Source of the DNA: Morella rubra
Lineage: Eukaryota; Streptophyta; Magnoliopsida; Fagales; Myricaceae
Reading direction: 5' to 3'
DNA length: 64,000 bases
Assembly: GCA_003952965.2 (NCBI GenBank)
Contig: CM025849.1
Coordinates: forward strand, 36,099,416 to 36,163,415
The notes under the pieces are model-generated. The model was not told where the DNA came from. It did not search any database and saw nothing but the letters and a program-made list of their open reading frames with translations. Every line of letters starts with the position of its first letter. Position 1 is the first letter of the stretch. The translations under genes were made by a program, and so were the position numbers. Below are positions 10,892 to 23,700 of the stretch, piece by piece.

Positions 10892-13825
10892 ATGGCGGAC
10901 CTGGAGGACATCAAGCCACTGAGGGATTTATCGGAGGCTTTCAAGGAGCTCGCCGCCACTGTTGATTCCCCAACTGCAGACTTGGAGCTCGCGCAATTCG
11001 CCCGCGCGTCCTCTCTCATCTTGCCTCTCATTCGCAGCTTGGGCATCGCCTTCAAGTTCGCTGAGATGGCCTACGCCGGCACGGTAAACCTTGCCCATCT
11101 TGGCTAGTAATGGTGGCATGAGAAAGAAACAAGAACTGCCATGACGAGAATTAATTCCTTTTGTTTGTTCATTACTTGTGAGTCAAAATGACAAGAACGT
11201 CTGCCATTAATGGCAACGTCTAGTGGAGTCAAAATGACCACTCGAGTTTTTTCTCTGTCATCTTGGCAATCAGATGAAGTGCAGTCACCCTTACTTGTGA
11301 ATAGGAATCAGTACTGGGCTTTTTTATTGCAGACTGCTATATCTTAATTCTCGACGACCCATAATGTCAAATACTGTGCTGTGTTCATGCCATTTGAATC
11401 TGATATTATTTGATATTAATTTGTGTATCACTTTGATTCTTTTGGTATTAATTGATTTGCTGCTCGATGAGTAATGCAGGTCAATGATCTTACAAAGGCA
11501 TCAGAGTCTATTGGGACCTTGCAGGTTTTGGTTGATGGAGACATAGAAGCGAACACTGCAAGAAAAGATACTAGTAATACCAAAAATCTCTTGAGAGTGA
11601 AACGCACGCTTGAAGTGGTCAGGGCGATGTTTGAGCACACACTTGCTACTGAGTATGTATATATATCACTAGCTTCTTTCTTTAGCTTCTGTCTTATTTC
11701 TATCGTGTGTGGTTAGAGGCATTTACTGTTGAATTACGGGAAGATATCACTAAAGTGATGTAGTGAAATTGGAATCGTCAGATGCTGTGCATCTAGCTAT
11801 CAAACTTTCTTCATTTGTAAAAGGATCAATTCTTTGGGTCTATCTTGACTAATCATGCCCAATATCAGGAGACCATTTCATACATTGAAAAATTTGTCAA
11901 ATGAATCATTATGTAAGAATTCAACCCCCATACCATAGCACAAAAAATAAAAAGAATAAATATATTTTTCACTCCTGAACTTTGGGGCTTTTCATAGATA
12001 TATAATTCACACCTAAATTACCCACTTTGAGACATTTTACTCTCAAGTAATCAATTATTGATACTTTTGCAGCTACTATATTTGATTTTCGTTACATGAA
12101 CAGAAAGTTAGGGCAAAAACAAACCATAATTGTATATGCGTTGTTTTTTGACGTACGTAGAAGTTACAAAATTAAACCTTTGGATTATGCGAAAAAACAA
12201 AAACGTGAAAAAAAAATAATCGAAAAAAAAAAACTAGAGAACACAATTCGAGAGAGAGAAAAAAAATAATTCCAACATTTTATGTTTAAAGAAGGTATCT
12301 ACAACGTGCATGTGGGTTATTTTCGGTCCAATTTTTGTGTTTATTTTAATGTTATATATGAAAGTGTAAAGTATGAGTAATTGATAACTTGAGAGTGAAA
12401 CGTTACGGAGTTGGTTGTTGTGAAACGTGTATTTTATTCAAAATAAAAATCTGATTTACACCTGTTCCCTAGGATCAATAAAGGAAAGAGAAAAAGAAAA
12501 CAATTTACGCAGTGTGTAAATCGTAACGGTTACCGTGCATTGTTCCTCTATGGTAGAATCAAATAAAAGAGGCCTCAATCTGTCAAGATTAAAGAGCCTT
12601 GTTGAGTTATACTTGACGGAGGAACTTTAGGATTAGCTACCAGTCTCATGAATACTAATATATATATATATGAGATGTAATATTGTAAACCCGGAGTAGA
12701 TTGTACGAAAGAATCGTGAATAAGAAATATTAATACTAGTGTGTCCTTTTAAAATAGATTGGATATTAAAATGAGATTTGGAAAATTAGTAAAATAAAAT
12801 TTTAACATCAAAGGGTCTATAAGTATGAGATCAAAATAGTTTAACCAGCATGCATGCAACTAATTGGTCTAAATCAATAAGAACTTACATTTAGTACAGG
12901 AATACCTTGTTTGTACAGGAGGCCAGGGAAATAGAAACACTTTCAAGATTCCATGAGTTTGCCCAATAGAACAGAATGAACTCTTAATTCTGGATTGCTA
13001 ATGCGGTAGTTCTTGAAAATATATCCTGTCAATCCAGTAGGCATATTAGATACAAAATATATTAGCGTACCCAGAAATTTAGAATAGATATATTCCTTTT
13101 GTTGAGTAGAAAGTCACATGATTAAAGGCTTTGATGTTGAGATGATGTTATGTGCTTGTTTGATCAGTTAGTTTTAACAGTTCCTGACAATAATTAATTA
13201 TATGGCAGTGGGACTTCCTTAAGGGATCCAGCACACAAGGCCTATACACAGGTCTTAGCTCCCCATCATGGAACGGCTGTCAGGAAAACTGTAGCTGCAG
13301 GGACGTATGCCCTTCCTACAAAGGCACAGATGCTGAAGAAGCTCAACGAAGACGACGGTGAGTTCACGAAGCCATTCGTACAGTTTTATGCTTAAATGTC
13401 TCAATAAAGTAATCCCAGTGCTTTTCCCATTAATTTGCCTTTGTATTTATACAGCTTTTTTAATTGCATTGGATAAGTAGTGCATGATGCGTCGGTTGCT
13501 TTTAACTCATACCCATTTTGCTTATTTGGCATTAATTACTCTAAGACCTTAGCTAGGGGCTATATATGGGTGTTTAATTCCCTCTTTGCCAATTAGAGAG
13601 TAATTAAGGATGTGGGCTTATTAACTCAAATCAAATTGTACTTAATTTTTAGTTTTTGCATTTGTTTATATTTACGGCAGCACTAATTATGACATATTGT
13701 TGCTTTCAGAGGCATCGGCAAAGGTTCGTATGCAGAGTTATATTGATGCATCAGCTCCTGTACTACAGTACATTGAAAGACTCTTCCATTCAAGAGATTT
13801 GTTTCATGTGATCAGCTACGGGTAG
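10892..13825 (+). CDS. ACD11-like glycolipid transfer fold protein (four exons, complete)
   Basis: Arabidopsis ACD11 moves ceramide-1-phosphate between membranes and its loss triggers cell death. Exons are 10892-11083, 11480-11652, 13209-13357 and 13710-13825, all with GT-AG borders; the joined frame gives 209 residues, against 206 for ACD11. The start fits MADLEDIKPLRDLSEAFKEL, aligned with the ACD11 N-terminus. Other matches are GIAFKFAEM, NLLRVKR, APHHG, YALPTKAQ and MQSYIDASAP. The ligand pocket is altered. By my alignment to ACD11 (numbering from memory), Asp60 is Ala, Lys64 is Thr, Arg99 is Lys, and the Trp after APHHG is Thr; Arg103 and His143 remain. The C-terminus HSRDLFHVISYG also differs. 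Introns are 396, 1556 and 352 bp, the second holding a MITE-like inverted repeat. The protein is likely cytosolic, with no signal peptide or membrane segment. The family is certain; it is probably a diverged paralogue rather than the orthologue. Confidence 0.92.
11955..12450. mobile_element. MITE-like inverted-repeat element in intron 2 of the ACD11-like gene
   Basis: The left arm (TTTTACTCTCAAGTAATCAATTATTGATACTTTT, 12034-12070) returns inverted at about 12366-12402 (AAAGTATGAGTAATTGATAACTTGAGAGTGAAACG). Similarity reaches outwards to about 12007 and 12425. The outer text CACTCCTGAACTTTGGGGC is of a kind often seen at plant MITE ends. Borders are approximate and no target duplication was established. 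Confidence 0.55.
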
Positions 13826-14370
13826 AACAAATTAATTAATTAAGAGTTGTTTCATGTAACCAATTAATTTCCACGAAAGTTATTGTGTGTATTAATGATA
13901 GTCAATGTTTCCCATTTGATGGAAGCATGTACTTGTATGATCTCTTGTGATGCTTTCTCTGAGAATTAATGTATTGTGATCAATATTCTTATTAATATTT
14001 GGACATACATATAAATATTGTTGATCGAGCACAGGTTTCAAGAAATAATTATTTTACACTTTTAAAATTTGTGTTCAATGTCATGATTTTGTATTGATCG
14101 AGATTATCAAGTTCATCACATTGAACTTTTAAAATACTAAAATTAACTCACACACTTGACCGCTTCCTTGTTAGGGCCATTTTGCCGTGGGCATGCACGT
14201 GTACACATGTATATATTAGGTTCGTACAAACTGAAAATCTGCATGAGTCCCTATAATTGTATCAATAAAAATGGTAAGGTGTGCAATTCCATTAGAGCCA
14301 AGCTTGCACTATTTTGTGACAGGAACATCTCTTTTTTTTTCTCTGAGTAAATGATTAAGAAACCTCAACT
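13826..14370. other. 3' flank of the ACD11-like gene
   Basis: AT-rich, with no gene recognised. It should include the 3' UTR; several AATTAATGT and AATATT-type stretches could serve as plant near-upstream polyadenylation elements, but none stands out. Confidence 0.4.
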
Positions 14371-14374
14371 GGGA

Positions 14375-14712
14375 GCAGAGTCAATCTCGACAATACAGGC
14401 AGGATTGGAATCAAAGCTAATAAAACCAAAAGAAGAAACAGAATCAGACCATGAAGCAAGCTTGTGTGCCAATTTGTTTCGACAACGAGGAATCCAGGTA
14501 AGAGAATGCTCAGAAGTGGGCTGGAAGAACTCTCTGATGACAGCTATCCAAGCTTCCCTTTGCCAGCCAACCGGAGCAGCAGAACAATTAAGAACATCCC
14601 CTGAACGTCAAGACAAGGCAGTCACTCTCGAAGAAACTCGAGGCAGCGGTCCCTGATCAAACAAACGAATTGCAGCCAGAAGCGCTGCAGTCTCTCCAAA
14701 AGATTAAATCTG
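14375..14712 (-). pseudogene. RNase H-like (RVT_3) fragment from a LINE or related gene
   Basis: The minus-strand translation reads as the C-terminal half of a plant RVT_3 RNase H domain: ETAALLAAIRLFDQG, then SGDVLNCSAAP, then AWIAVIREFF, then LTWIPRCRNKLAHKLASW. The last block is the conserved IPR..N..AH.LA..W end of the domain. A TGA interrupts the frame after VTALS. No reverse transcriptase lies beside it, so it is a stranded fragment. The right end merges directly into the satellite array. The plus-strand open frame at 14351-14656 is its antisense shadow. Confidence 0.75.
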
Positions 14713-17700
14713 AGACCGCTTTAATATTTGAAGAAATTGAAAAGCATTAGTATAACTAGTAGAGTTATAGCCCACTATGGCTGATATTGTTCAAAAAGTA
14801 AACCAAGAGGAGATCTAAATTGGGTTATGCTCCTCTTGTGTACGCAGTTAACATACTTATGAGAGTACGGGTGAAAGTCTCGTTAAGAATAAGAAGCTTG
14901 TGACGACTTATGTGTTTATGATGAGACAACAGAACATTCTCTCATCTTTGTCTCACATTAGTTTTCTTGTCTCATAAAGAAAAAGTACTTATAAATGGGT
15001 ATTCTCTCGCACTGATATTCTATAATATTAGCTCTTATACTAGAAAGTATGGTGAGTTACCTTCCAGGCCTAGGTAAGTTCTAATTTTAAAATATATAGA
15101 TCAACATACTCCTATATAGTGTGTTCTATACCAAATCAAGACAAGACTAAATAAAATAATTGGGGAAGAAAACAGATATCTAAAATCCTTAGCTCTCTCA
15201 AGGTATATTAATTTAGCACACTCAAAACTTATGAGTGACAACGATTTCGATATAAATATTTCGTCTGATATTCTTTTGTTTAAAAAAAATTAGCTACAAA
15301 TATATTTTTATATAGACTAAAATTGCTAGCATTTAATAGTGATAACTCTTTCGACGAGGTGTTTTGATACTTAACTAGAGTGGACAGAATTAAAATGACA
15401 ACTTAAAGCACTTTGTTTAAGACAATTATAGATAGATCCTTAGTGATAAAAAGTGATTTGTAAATTGAAGAGGGGAAAAAGAAGCATATAGGCATTAATG
15501 GAAGAGTTATTGACCAAAATATAAATTCAAAATATTTTGATTTGGTGTGACTTGTAAAATTAGTAAAACTCTTAGCTGATCTTTAATATTGTATGAAATT
15601 GACTTCTAGCCATATAGAAAACTGGCAAGAGAGTTGAACAACCAACTAATTAGCCGAAAACATTAAATAATGGCCACCATACTCATTAAATAGAATATTT
15701 TGTGGAACACTCTCAAAGGTGGACCATAGTAACAAAGAAAAAGAAGCATTGAGATTAATGGAAGACTTATATAGTGAGACCAAGCAAGAAAAATATAAAT
15801 TATCATATATATTTTTATAGCTGATTTGGTTGTTTAAAGTTTAGACGATTACAGATTTTCGTTAATATCTAGATATGATGACATTGATGATGCAGATACG
15901 GTTAAATTAAGGTATAACCTTCTGTTAGTGTTATAGACCAATTCTCTAAACGAAAATTGCCGCATATTTTACTATCTACAATGTAAATTCGTACCTCTTT
16001 TTAACAATTTTACATGATACTTCCCTTTATATATATGTGACCTTGAAATAGTATGATATGCTAGTAGATTAATGCTAAGTTTTTATATTAATTTTGACAA
16101 TAATATATCTCAAATTTCTGATATTAAACAAGTTAGAAGACCACACCTTACAATTATTATCTTAAATAGATGAAAACGTAAACACATAAACTATAGCTAA
16201 AGAGTCTATTATCACGTCAACGCGAATTAAAATTAAGGATCTGTTTCTCTCTCTCAATTAAAGGAACAGAAGCAAACCAAAGTGAGAGCTTGTAACCAGA
16301 TTTCACAAACCATAATATTGACGAAAAAGAAGCAATTAGATTATGAGACAAAAGACTTATAAGTACACATTATTACAATTCATCCCCTCTTTTCTGAGTT
16401 GAAATTTCTCAAGAAAATTAGACCGGCTAATATGTAGAGTAATTGATGGCGATTTCAGTAAAATATAACAATTCATGGCTCTAGCAGTTATAACCCCTCT
16501 GTAAACGAGAGTATATGATATGACCAATAAATAATCCATAACGTGTGTCAACATTCTCTTTGTTTAACAGATAGCACTCCATAAGAGACTCCGATTATTT
16601 AGTGGAAAAAAAGAAGCTTATATAGAACTTCAATGAGTGAAGATGTATCGGACCCGAAAGAATACACATTCGTCTCACATATTTACCATTAGATTTTCTG
16701 TCTCTAAGGACGACTAAAATACCCCGAGTCCTCAGTTACTTGAAAATGATTGAGTAATATAAGCCTACACTAAGACAGCAGTTCACTACTACACCACAGT
16801 TTCTATCAACATCATACAACAAAGCGCCACTCAACACTAGACCTAATGTTCTATAAACTCAATCACAGACCATAAATATGCGGAGAAAAGAATGAGCACA
16901 CAGTAAAGATAAGAAGATTTAATGGGAGAGAACTAAATAGATCACAATAGAGCACCTCTTCAAAATTTTCTGAATTTGTTTGTTTAAAATTAGACCACAT
17001 AATATAGAAGAAACTGAAGCAAATAGCCAAACACATTCGTAGCAAGCAACAGCATTTTGGAGAACGAGCCTCGTGCGTATTCTTAAAGCATCACCCTCGG
17101 CATTTTAAAAATGACCATATCGTTAAATATGCAGACTTTGTGATGCCCCCTATACGCGCCCATCTTGTATAATTGAAGACCTAATAAACCAGCCTAGATA
17201 TAGTATTAATGGAAGACTGTTGATAGGACCGAAGCATAGAGATCAAATTGGATCCAGATGGCCAAATTATTCTTGGTTAATACACAAAGTTACTAGCGCC
17301 ATATATCACTCTCTGAATGACTGATGATATTTGCTAGACATAGAAGAGTGTATACACACAGTATCAATTAAAAAAAGAGCCCAAGCACTAAATATAGTAG
17401 CTCTCTCTCCAACATTTCACCGACCATAATATGGAGAAAACGACATGCAATTAGCCCAGTTAAGTTTTAGGTACTAATTCAGTAGACTAAAATCGATTAA
17501 ATTTCAAAAAAACTCCATTCATGAATTTCGTTTGTTTATACAACATCCTAGGACCACATAATATAGATGGAATATTAGCATAGAAACTATAAGTTTGACA
17601 CCACTTGTTGCGAATTAAAAATGACCATACGGTAAAATTGTTTGACTAATTTTAGAAGACAAATAGAATGAACCCAAAAACGAAGCTATTAGATTAATTG

Positions 17701-20700
17701 GAAGACCTCAGTAATAGACTAATATACATCTCGAGAATTATGTGATCCCTCCCTGAATTGGTTGTTTAAAAATAATTAGACCTACTTAATATTGAAAAAA
17801 TGTCGAAGCATATAATAAACTTAGTAGAGTTATAGACCCTATCGAATTCAAAAAAGACCAAATAGCAATAGATCTAAGGTGTGCTTTAACAATTATAGAC
17901 CTTAATAATGAAGAAAAAAGAAGCTATTAGATTAATGGAAGAAATATAGACCGAAACATAAAGTGATAATATTCTAAATTTTCTTATTTAAAAGTAATAC
18001 CCCATAATATTCTTGAAAATGATGTAAATAGCTAACTAGAAGAGTTACACACCACAGTATCAATAAAAAAGACCAACATAAATAAGTTTAACAATCACCT
18101 ACACACATTAAATATGGGAGAAAAAGATATATACAGCAATAAATTGGCAAGTTAATGATGAAAGACTTAGTAATTTAGGAGCCATGAAAGAATATAAAAT
18201 TCAAAATTATGTCCTGAATTTGTCTCTGTTTAAAATTTAGACCGACATTTCTAGAATACCTCGAGAGAGAATTGAAGCAAATAAGAAGCGTGAGAAGAGT
18301 TGAACACAACTTTCCTTCGCGAATATAATTAACTCATGACCCCACTTTAGAATTGTTTGACCTAGAGATGTTAGTCACCATAGTTAATTGAAGTGAAAAA
18401 ACAAAAAACGGAAGCCTATAACTAGAGAGCATTAATGGAAGAAGCTTATAACGCCAAAAACTTTATAACACTAATTAACAGAGACCTCCAATTTTTGATG
18501 CATTCTCCAAGATAGTTACAGAGGAGCCACTACACCAAGTTTTGGTCAAAACACATAGTCTTGAATTTGGTTGTTTAGGAAAAATTAGACGCTTAATATA
18601 TCTCGAATTGAATGAGTATCAACAGACCAATAAATGCAAGAAAGCTGGCAAGAGAGATATAAGTATACTCCTACTGTCGCTTTTCATTTAGAAGAACCTC
18701 CCATCCAAGCGATTTTAATATGTTTTGTTATACCAATCTAGCTGAGTTCAACAATTGCAACAAAGAACAACAAGATAAACAAACGAAAAAAAGATCTGCA
18801 AGTTATAGTAGATTAATGGAGACTTATGACCAAATATAAATTTAAATATTGCGTGAGTGTTGGTGTTTAATATATTAAGAGTTAGAACCACGAGAAGACT
18901 GTAGTAATTGAGGAAAATTATTGAGAGAGAGTAGTCGCACACTTCTCAGTATAAGCCTAGCTTTCGAGTTATAGACATCGCCGATACCGTAATTCTCCAA
19001 ATACTAGGCAAATAAAAATAAGCGTTAGTTTAACAATTAGAGCCATAATAATGTAGAAAAAGAAGCTATTAGATTAAAGGAAGACTTATTATATGACAGA
19101 TATAACCTATGACGAATATTTATTAAAATGCTTATAAATGTAAAGACACACTCTACATAGTCGTTCGTTAAATATAATGATATGTGTGATACTAAATTAA
19201 CTAGTGAAAAGTAGTGTATATCACCACACGCCATAGTGAATATAAAATTAACTAATACGTAGAAAAGGGTAACACATAAGTTCTAACAATCACAAACCAT
19301 TTAATACGGAAGAAAAGTGATGAAGGGCATATGAATAGCTACGTTAATGGAAGACTTTAGACCAATTAGAAATATAAGTTCCATTCAATGTATGTTCCTG
19401 AATTCTGTGTCTGTGGTACTTGGAGAAATCGTGTAAGGAACAGACCAAATCTCCCTGCTGTAATATCTGAAGCTAATCCTGTAGATATATTATCAGCAAA
19501 ACTGGAAGAGTTGTCTGAACACCCAACTCGTCGCCTACTAACTATATTTATTTATTTTTGTGATGTATACCCCATTTTCCTGGTTCTCTGGACGAGTTAG
19601 AGACCACAGTACCAACAAAGACAAAAGATGGGGAGCATTAGATTAATGGAATATAGAGGCTCAAATTGTAATGCTAATTTAAAATATTCTGGGAATTTGG
19701 TTGTTCTATATCGCTCTCTTAAATTATTCTGACAGTCATAAGCATTCGATTTAGTAGATAAAACTTATTTAGTAACGGATCATAAGGAATCCTATACGTA
19801 ATATCAAAAGAGACTCTCAATTAACAATAGGGAAAATTCTCAAATCTTTGTTCTCAAACCCTAGAGACGCCAATATAATACAAACAGAATTTTGCAGAAA
19901 GCAGATACAACCTAGTAGATTAATGGAAGACGTCTCATATAGATTTGAAAGATAAAGATTGACCAATATTTTTAAATTTTTCTTGTTTAAAAGTAGAGAG
20001 GACCACATTAAATATTCTATAGGAGAATGAAGTTAAAAAGCTAACTGGAATGTCACGAACATTTGAACTAGGAAGATTTTAAATTAAAAAGAGCCCGAAA
20101 ATAAATAGTTTAACAAGTCACAACCATGAAGTACGGGAGTACTGAATATAATGATTAGTCGATAATTTTTGATAAGACGAAACTGGCGGCTTGTAAATAA
20201 CGTCGGAGAATATAACCAATCTCTTTTTATTATGGATGTTTTTAAAAATTTAGACCGCTTTAATATTGATCGAATTGTATTTAGAGCATGTACTCAGATT
20301 CCCTGTAAGTTATAGACCCCCTGTTTTCCCGATATCAAAAAGAAAGACCAAAATAAAATAGTTTTACAATTAGAGACCATAATACTCGCATAGTCATGAG
20401 AGAGATTGAATCGCCCTCATTTTGATTAATGGAAGTACGTTCATTAGACCGGCAAGAAAAGACTTACTAGATTGACAAATTTACACAAAATTCTCTTGTT
20501 TAAAAGAAAATACATGCCCATAACTCATTGCTTGATAAATGATATGTAAATAGTTGACTAAGGAATAGTTATTAATCACCCTTTCACATAGTCTATCGAT
20601 TTATGATTAATATCTACTCGTAGACGCGCAACTATATCAATGACTTATTATAGCTCTCTCAACAATCACAGACCATACTATGGAGAGAAGGACAAAGATT

Positions 20701-23700
20701 AGAATCGACTTCTTGTAAGTTATGCCTCGTTGTAGTAGACCACAACATTCTCCAAAATAATCACAATAGTATTCTGAATGAGTGTATCGTTTTTGTCTCT
20801 AAAAATATATATTAGACCACATTGTGCAACCTTCAGGATTAATGAATCTTTGAGAGAGTCTATCGCATAGGCAGTAAACTAGAAGAGCTTGCACACACTG
20901 TCTGTTCTGAAATAATAAAGGATGGGACCTAACGTAAAAATTGGTCTTGGTTGGGACATTATGCGCGCCTCCTATATAGTGATCTCAGATGAAGAAAACA
21001 ACAAGCTATTTATCTAATGGAAGACGCTCTTCAATGCTCCGCGCTCTCTCGCTATGCTCTCCTCTTTCAAAAATTTTGTGCTTGTTATATTAAAATACCC
21101 ATAACTATCTTTCTTGAAAAGTTTGAATAGTAAATAGGGTAGAGGGCGTAAGAAGAAGTTATACCACCACCACATAAGTATCAATTAATAAATCGAAGCA
21201 AGACCAGACATTATAAATGACAAAGTGATTTACCACTCAAAGACACATATAGTTCATACCAAGAGAAAGAAAAAAAGAGAGCCAATTATGGGTAAAATGG
21301 AGACATACATAAGACGCAAAACATAAATTCCTAAAATTATTCCTGCTACCTTAGTTCCTACCCTATAATTTCTGATGTTGTTGTGTACTGCATGCTTGAG
21401 TTTAATAAGAATTTGTTTTATTGTATAATATTAGCCGAAAGTGAATATAGTGGAAGTAAATTGTACAGAGCAAGAATATATTGCACAAACTAGAAGAGAG
21501 TTGAACAACACACTATAGTGCGATATTCCAAAAGATAGACACGTAATGCTCTGCATCGTGTAGAAGACCAATTGCAGGTATATGAAGAAGAATACAAGAA
21601 GCTATTCGTCAGATTAAGTGGTATGACCATTATATAGACCTCTCAAATCTTTAAATCTGCAGAAATTCTGATCTTTGGTTGCTATATCACAATAACTTAG
21701 GACCGCTTAATATTCGCTAGTATAGAGTTTCGATATAGTCATTATAGCAATAGTACCTAGTGGTTTATATAAGGCTTACTCGCGATATAACGTTATACTT
21801 CAAAAAGACCAAAATTAACAAGTAAGCACTTTATTAACAAGTGTTATGAGATCCCCATTCTTTATAAATGTTAATTCCTCAAGAAAAGCTTTCTGTAGTT
21901 GTACTATAATATGGTATAGTACGCGGTAATAGGACTAGCAACATAATTTGACAATATCTCAAAATATCTCTACTCCTCTGATATATATCAGTAGTATACA
22001 CATCCTATTCAAATATTCTTAAATGAAGTAATGGTACAGTGTATTACATTGAGACAAGAGTTATACACCACTAATGCCTTCTACATACTCACATATATAA
22101 AGGATTGCAAAAATACAACTTAAGTGTGTATAACCACAAATCACAACAGACACATAAAATACGTGAAGAATTAGAAGAAGCAATTGTAGTTGATTTTGAA
22201 GAACATTGTGAGAGACTAAGTTAAATATCATATGTCATATTAAAAATATTTGTGGATCTTAAAGGACATTGTTTTAAATATAATGAAAATAGACATCCGC
22301 ATTCTTATCATACTTTGCAAAGAAATTAGCCAAGCATATGATAATGTAGAGTCTTAATAGACCCACTTGTACAGATCCAAATCTTAAAAAGAGGCAAATA
22401 AAATAGTATTTCACAATTAGAGACCATTAATAATGTAAAGTAAATATAATATAGTAATTCACTATTAAGAATATTAGATGAAGGAAGACTTATAGACCAA
22501 AATATAAATTCAAAAATATTCTGAATTTGTTTGTATAAAAATTAGACCCCTTAATATTTGTGCAGAAATTCGTAAGAGCATTATAGAAAACTGGATAGAC
22601 CGCAGAGTTCTCCTTCGGAGGGATATGTCTTTCCAACTGTGTCGAATTAAAAACTAGACCACACTATTGTTATACAATAGTTTGATCAATTAGAGGCCAA
22701 CCTTATAGTGTTATCTCAAAGAAAAAGACGATAGGCAATTGTGATTAATGGAAGACTAAATACTAGACCCCAAATGAACATAATATACATTTTAAATCTT
22801 CTCTGTGACTGAATTTGGTTGTTTCAAAAATTAGACCCCTTAATATTTAAGAAATTGAATTTAGTCATAATATAGATTAAGACTTAGAGTATGTGTTATA
22901 GACCCCTCGTTCACGCTCCTTCAAAAGACTATAAATAGAAGAAATAGACTAATGTTTTATTAGTTAGAGACTCGACTGAAAAATGAAGAAAAAGAAGTGC
23001 TATTTAGGTTAATGGAAGACGTGATATGAGACAAACCGACAAAACTTTATAATATTGACATCTATTTACTAGAATATTTTACTTGTGTGTGAAAGTCATA
23101 ACAGATATTGACTCGCGATCTAAGAAACCGCTTACTTCCTCTCAGAATAGGAATGTAAAAATAGTCGCTACTCAAGAAGCTTTGATTACCACACCAAAAG
23201 TGTCATTAAAAAGACCAAAATAAAATAGTATGTGTTAACTATTCATCTGACCTACTCAGTATGAGGTCCGTGTGAGTAAAAAGAGACCAGCAAATTCGCG
23301 CTAAATGAAGAAAACTAGACTTAATATTAGATACCTAAAAATATCAATATTCCTCAACTAATAATTATTTAATCTCTTTGTGATTTGTTTATAAAAATTG
23401 CCCATCCATTAATAGTTCAATTCATAGACAGCATATGAAGCACACTATAGGTTACCAAACTAGTTGAGCTCTCTTTCGTGTATTACACTATAGCCACAAA
23501 TCTCAAAAAAAGTGAAAACACCACTCTCAAATTAGATTTTATGAAGCACATTATAGGACAACGGTAGCTCATGACGAAAACTAGAAGCTATTAGATTATG
23601 GTGAGAGCACTTTATAGACTCCACAAAAGTATTCTCGATTATTTCTCAAATATTTTGTATAATATAGTTGTATTTTGTTCTCAAGAAATGTAGATCGAGC

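Noticed and set aside
14351..14656. 101-codon plus-strand frame
   Set aside because: It is the antisense shadow of the RNase H fragment on the minus strand, whose motifs are clear.
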